A stretch of 64,000 nt of DNA from Orthonyx spaldingii (Eukaryota; Chordata; Aves; Passeriformes; Orthonychidae). Made by a program: the position numbers and the translations under genes. Below, in pieces: positions 59,101-64,000 of this stretch. Location: NCBI GenBank assembly GCA_013397795.1, contig VZTJ01001732.1, forward strand, positions 1,572,630 through 1,636,629, in the 5' to 3' direction. The notes under the pieces were generated by a model, which saw only the letters and a program-made list of their open reading frames with translations, did not search any database and had not been told where the DNA came from. Position 1 is the first letter of the stretch. Each line of letters begins with the position of its first letter.

Positions 59101-62100
59101 CAGCACTGCCGGGTTTGGTGATGGCCTTAGGCCACCCAGGGAGGAAGGCAAACCCCATCCTTACCTGGTGGGACAGGGTAGAGGGTGCTGACACTTGTGA
59201 AGGGGTTTTCATGGAGATTTGGTCCTGGCTGTTCCTCAAACATCCTCAATCACCCTTGGGGATGGTGTATTTGACAGCTATTGTTGGATCTTTTAGATTT
59301 TTATTTCAATCTGCCTTTTATCAAATGCTGTTGATCCCCTTTGAACTTTTTTACTTCAGCAGTGTACTTACTTGAGGATTTTTTCTCTTCTCAAAATGAA
59401 TTATTTGACCTGCTAGGCTATTCGGCAAATTCAAAAGTTCTAAATATGAAACAAGTTTATTTTTTCACCAAGCACCCAGATCTATGCTTCTGCAACTGAA
59501 AGAAGAACAAAATGGTATTTTGCCTTAGCCAAGCCTGAAGAATTGCAGTGAATAATGGTGGGAAGAATGATTCACAAAGCAAGTAGATATTGAATCAATG
59601 TATTCAGTCTTGTTATGGTTTGAGTTTGGGTGAAGAGTCTCCAAACAGGGAAACACCAGGGGAAGAAATGCGGAAGCCAAAATGTGTAAGGAAAGTTAAG
59701 CAGAGCACATACAGCATACAGAGATGGCAAGGGTGCTGTTCTCTCATCTTCACTTCTGTGGATATATGTGTTTGAGTTAACGAAGCAATGTGAGCTTTAT
59801 GTGCTGCATTTGCTTTTTAATGCTTGTTGATTGAAGTAATTGGATCTATTGTTGTGAGCACTGGGAATGCAAGCTTGGCTCTTACGATCACTGACTTGTG
59901 AACGTGACCTTCTGGAGGTCAGAACACTGGAGAGCTTGCTCTGTTTCATTCTCAGAGGTATCAGTCCTAGTAGTTACTGCTTTGAAAAAGCAATGTAGAT
60001 GTTCCCTGCCTTTATCTAGTTTGTTGTTGGTACTGAATTATGGTGTGCTTTTTCTAGTTTTTCTGGTTTCTAGTGTTTTGTTTTGGTTTTGGTTTACTCA
60101 TTCATCTCTTTAACTATCTTCTAGTGGATTCAGAGTTTTTGAAGTTTGGTTGCCTTTTCTTTTTTTTCCCCTCTGTGTGTGTTTTGGTTTTTTTTCAACC
60201 ACAGTTGAGTTTTCATAACTGAAACTGGTTGATCAGAGATTGAATTGTAAATGTTAGTGATTTTGAGTGATGTTTGGTGCTTGGTTGGGCATCCTGCTTT
60301 CATTCTTCCTGATGATCAAGTCAGCCAGATAGAGTCAAACAGTCCCACATGGGAAAAACAGGGTACTTTCAGGGAGAGACAAAAAAACCCCTCTTGTGAT
60401 TGATGCCAAATGATTCATGGCAAATGCGAATGGATACATAATTTCAGCATTGACTACACCTGCCTTCCCTACTAGGGAACTCAAGAGAGACCTGAGTAAA
60501 ACATCCTGTAAAAAAAGAGACAAATGATCTCTCTAAAGGGTGTCTCAGTTACTGCTCCTGGTCTGGGCAGTGCAAAGCTTGAGTTCTTGTGGCAGAAAGG
60601 GAGGTTTCAAGGTCTGTGTGGTTTGTGTTTTCCGGCATCAGATGGCTTCGTGGTTCCTCATGGTATGAATGCTTTCCAGGAGCTTGGGGAGTTGCTGTCA
60701 GTCCTCAGCTTTCCTCGTACAAACCTGTCAAAATATACAGGATTTAAACACCAAGCATGGAATGAAACAACCCATAGATTTCGAGGCCCATCACTGGATC
60801 TGCTGGACTTACAGCAAAGCAATGATGGCACTGGTGATTAGATTGCCTACCATACAGTTCCTGGGTGATTCACAAGGGGATAGTTGTGCTTCCTCAGAAC
60901 CTCTTTATTTCTCCCTAAAAACTCACCAGGATATAGCTATTATGTTGCCCCTATCAAAACATCAGTTTTAGCTGGTTTGAATTTGGTTTTTTTCCCAGTC
61001 TTTAGCTGTCTTGCACCACACTGCTCCTTAAAAATGCTCACATTACCATCTGCGTCTGCTCTAGGGATTCTGTTTGGGATCTGTGGGTAGGCTTACTCTG
61101 TCTAGGTAGTGGTGTTGTTTTTCTGGAGTTAGGAGAGTTTTGACCTCCTTAAAACTGAACTCCTGCTTACAACAGATTTGAGTATTTTTATGTCTTGCTA
61201 GAGAGCCTTATTTTTTTGTGCTGCTCTGTGGCTCGATCGGGGCAAGCAGCACGTTGTATATCTGCCTGCACTTGTTTGGAATTGATGCTGTGCTCTGTGT
61301 GTTGTGCTCAGATTTACAGCTGAGGTAAAACGAACAACCACTTGTTACCATCTTTTTTCCCCCCTCCTCAACGTGTCAAACTGCTCCATAGTCTTTCAGA
61401 AGCGTATCGGGCTACTCAGAACCGGGGAAAATAAAATGGTGAGCAGAGTCCTAAATCGTCTCAGGTCTCATTTCCTTCAGGATTCTGCATTTCTGATTCT
61501 TTTTGGCAAGGGTTTTTTCACTGCTTTGCAATGGGCAAGAGCTGCTGAGGATATGAAATGTTTTGTAGCTGGAGAAAAAGTAGGGCTGGGAAAATTAGGA
61601 GTCCCAGCTGTTGTGTAAATGGCTTTAAGGGCATAACTTTATTGAAAAGGCCTGTTTGTGGTTAAGTAGTTCAAGACTTTACTCTTAGTCAGGAAACCTG
61701 TTTTCTGTAGCCGAAACAGATTAAAATCCATTTGGATCATCCCACGCACACCTTTTTTTTTCTCCCTTGGTATCTTTTGTTTATGTGGTATGGCCTTGCT
61801 AAAACTATCCGTCCCTCAAAGCTTCCTTCTGCTCATACTTTTAGATTCTTATGTATATTGTATAATTCACACAGTGAATTGTATTGTGTATCCTTTTCCT
61901 TGTTTCTCTCTGTGGATGGAAAGCTGCTAGAGCTGAGGTGAAATCCATGCTTCATTTCATTACTAAGGGCAAAGTCCCACATTTGCAAAGCACTTCTCTT
62001 TCTTTCCACTCTGTATCTTTGCATCTCTGTCTTCTGACTTGTTTGGCAAAGGCTGACAGGCCCCTCTCTAGCCTGAGAGGACAGTGCTGGCAGAGGTACC

Positions 62101-63599
62101 TCACAGGTGCAGCCCTCTTCACCACTGTTAGATACGGGAAAATGCACTTTCCAGCTGGAGTTAGAAAATGATCCACACTATAGTCCCTTGTCCAAAATCC
62201 TGGCTGTTTCTCTTCAAAAGATGCTGAACGTACATCATGCATCTGACTGGCTGATGCCACAGTATGGAGTCTTTATAGGTGTGTATAAATAAAAATCAAT
62301 CTTCCTCTACAAACTGTCAAATTGTATTTCCCAAAAGCAGAGGAATCTACAGTCCATTAAATGTGGAGGTAATGAACGAGCCCAAGTCTCTAGAAAGAGC
62401 AGCTTTTGTTCAGAAAGACTGGTTTGTTTTAATCAGGCTGCTAACATGAGCAGTTTCTTCCTGCAGCAAAAAATGAAAATATTGGTTTTGATGTGTTAAA
62501 AAAGTTGCTGCACTGTGGTATTTAGTGTAATTATGTTAATTCATATTTTGAGTTAAAGAGATCCTGAATAGTTGAGGGGGTGTATGATATGGGCACAGAC
62601 AAACCAAGATGTGCAGGCAGGGGATGAGGAAGGATAATTACATAAAGAAGGTGTTCATATTCTGACATGATTTGTGCAAGGGAGAGGGTAGATCATTGGC
62701 AGCAGGTGCCCTGGCTGGCTGCTGTTCACCTTTTCAGGGTATGGGTTTGAATTACAGTGTTCTGTTGGATCATTATCAGGAAAAGAGAACCTCATTTTGA
62801 ACTGAAGTACCTCGAGGTTAACTTCCATGCCTTATAAATTAAGAAAAAACCAGTTGTTTGTCTTCATGACCAGCCTATGAGACATGGAGGGTGCATTACC
62901 CATTTCCTAGTTAAGGTGGATTTATCTGTTTTCTGACACCTCTCATGTCCAAACTACCCTGCAGGCTCTGTCAGGGCACAGCCATATTGAGCTTGCTGGT
63001 GAGCATGGGTTGATTTCAGGACCCTCCAACAGGTCTTTGGTTAGAATCTCAAAGTCCTGCCTCTCCATTCCTGGAGAGTTTTGCTGCCAATCTCAGGTCC
63101 TCCCTGTAATGAGCTGAAGACTGGATGGGCTTTGGCACATGCTTGATTGTCCATTAGCAAGAGAAACTGTGCTAATTGCCTAGAACCCCACAAGGTATAT
63201 TGGGCTGGGAAGACGGATGGTGTGAGGGCAGGCTTCTCTTGCCTGTGCCCAGTGTCCCAGATAGTCTGCTGAAGTTGAAGAGGGTGAGACTTTTTCCCTG
63301 CACTTAGCAGCAGTCTCTGTCTGTGGCTGGAAGATTTCCTTGTGTTCTCTCACCTTCCTGGGAGATCTTTCAAAGGCCTTTGAAAGAGGTGGGAGGGTAT
63401 CTTTCCTTGAGGGTAGCTGTCTTTGCTGGCTGTCCTATTTATAGCCAGGAAGGCAAGAGTAAACAAGGGTACCATCTGAATTCAAGTTGAATGCATCCTT
63501 GGGATGGTGTAAGATATCAGACAGATTTCACTTGGCTTGACTGACAATATTAGTTGTGTTCTTGGGTGTTGTAAGTGCTTTTTCCTTTTTTGTTTGCAG
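56160..63599. other. Gene-poor region
   Basis: AT-rich sequence. The only element recognised is a MIR-like relic at 58521-58625. T-rich patches lie around 60150-60195. No open frame here shows a protein family. Confidence 0.5.
58521..58625 (+). mobile_element. Ancient MIR-like SINE relic
   Basis: The sequence follows the MIR core in order: AGAGAAAAGGAAAC, TGAGAGGTTAAAGCAACTTT, CATGCAGCAAGTCAATGG, GGAGCTGGAATTACA, CTCAGGAGGTTCCTGGCTC. It is diverged but colinear over about 100 bp. MIR/L2-age elements are amniote-old and occur at low density in birds. Confidence 0.68.
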
Positions 63600-63767
63600 G
63601 AAAGGAGTCTTCAGAAAGTCCCTTTCAGAAAGCTTGTGATGAGAGGATGCGAGGAACTTGGCAGTCTTGCATTGGAAGCAAGATAATTGATCTGAGTTTG
63701 TTATGACACTGCAACTTGTTACAACAAGCAGTCCACCCTCTGCAAGAGTAGAGCAAGAGGAGACCAG
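63600..63767 (+). other. Possible exon of an unknown transcript
   Basis: A strong acceptor (TTTTTCCTTTTTTGTTTGCAG ending 63599) and a consensus donor (CCAG|GTATGT at 63768) bound 168 nt. One frame is open for 34 codons and then stops at 63704-63706; an overlapping ATG at 63703 opens another frame to the donor (MTLQLVTTSSPPSAR and on). It could be a 5' exon with a start codon, a non-coding exon or chance. No homology is recognised. Confidence 0.25.
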
Positions 63768-64000
63768 GTATGTGCACTTCGGTTGGGGTGGAAGTTCTCT
63801 GACTTTCAGCGTTTGCACAGTAAATTCAATGTCAATATACATAAAGACAGCAGATCTCAGAGGAGTCAGAGGTAAATAGCCTGGCTTTTTGAGGTTTCTA
63901 GAAAGAGCTGCAGAGCTAAGGGATTTCTTCTGAGTTTTTGGCCTGTCATGAATTGGCAGATGACTTGGGAGGAGGTAGTCCCTGGTCATTTGGCAGTGCC

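Noticed and set aside
63528..63989. Minus-strand 153-codon frame at the right edge
   Set aside because: No domain or family features; overlaps the better exon-like signal on the plus strand. ZNF827 zinc-finger motifs were looked for and not found.

Overview
This window is vertebrate, and specifically avian, nuclear DNA. Exons are short and separated by long AT-rich introns with GT-AG borders. There are two CR1 LINE fragments, an avian ERV-type LTR and CA/ACAT microsatellites. The two recognisable genes match the conserved tetrapod block SMAD1-MMAA (human 4q31 order). The LTR resembles families I know from passerine and other neoavian genomes, so a songbird-like species is plausible but not proven.

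Region 1 (1-26240, + strand) is SMAD1, the BMP-pathway receptor-regulated SMAD. The window opens inside a 5' intron. The exon with the start codon begins at 1250, and six coding exons (1474-1873, 14239-14496, 17104-17220, 20972-21193, 23238-23494, 24861-25004) join into a 465-codon protein with MH1, linker and MH2 domains and the C-terminal SSVS motif. A roughly 1.2 kb 3' UTR ends near a poly(A) signal at 26216. Intron 2 holds a 4 x 53 bp tandem repeat and two minus-strand CR1 fragments.

Region 2 (26240-42840) is intergenic. It holds a long T/G-run tract just after SMAD1 and a solo or truncated LTR at about 27525-28063, with no convincing gene.

Region 3 (42840-49600, + strand) is MMAA, the mitochondrial MeaB/ArgK-type G3E GTPase that protects and loads methylmalonyl-CoA mutase with its cobalamin cofactor. 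A CpG island with GC boxes marks the promoter. Six coding exons give 411 residues. The last intron contains a CA repeat interrupted by a 63-base assembly gap.

Region 4 (49600-64000) is mostly gene-poor. It contains a candidate small gene I do not recognise: two + strand exons (54205-54373 and 55763-55878) with strong splice sites, a consistent phase, a joint reading frame and a poly(A) signal. It also has two decayed MIR/L3-like SINE relics and a possible further exon at 63600-63767. SMAD1 acts in nuclear BMP signalling and MMAA in mitochondrial B12 metabolism; their adjacency is conserved synteny, not a functional operon.
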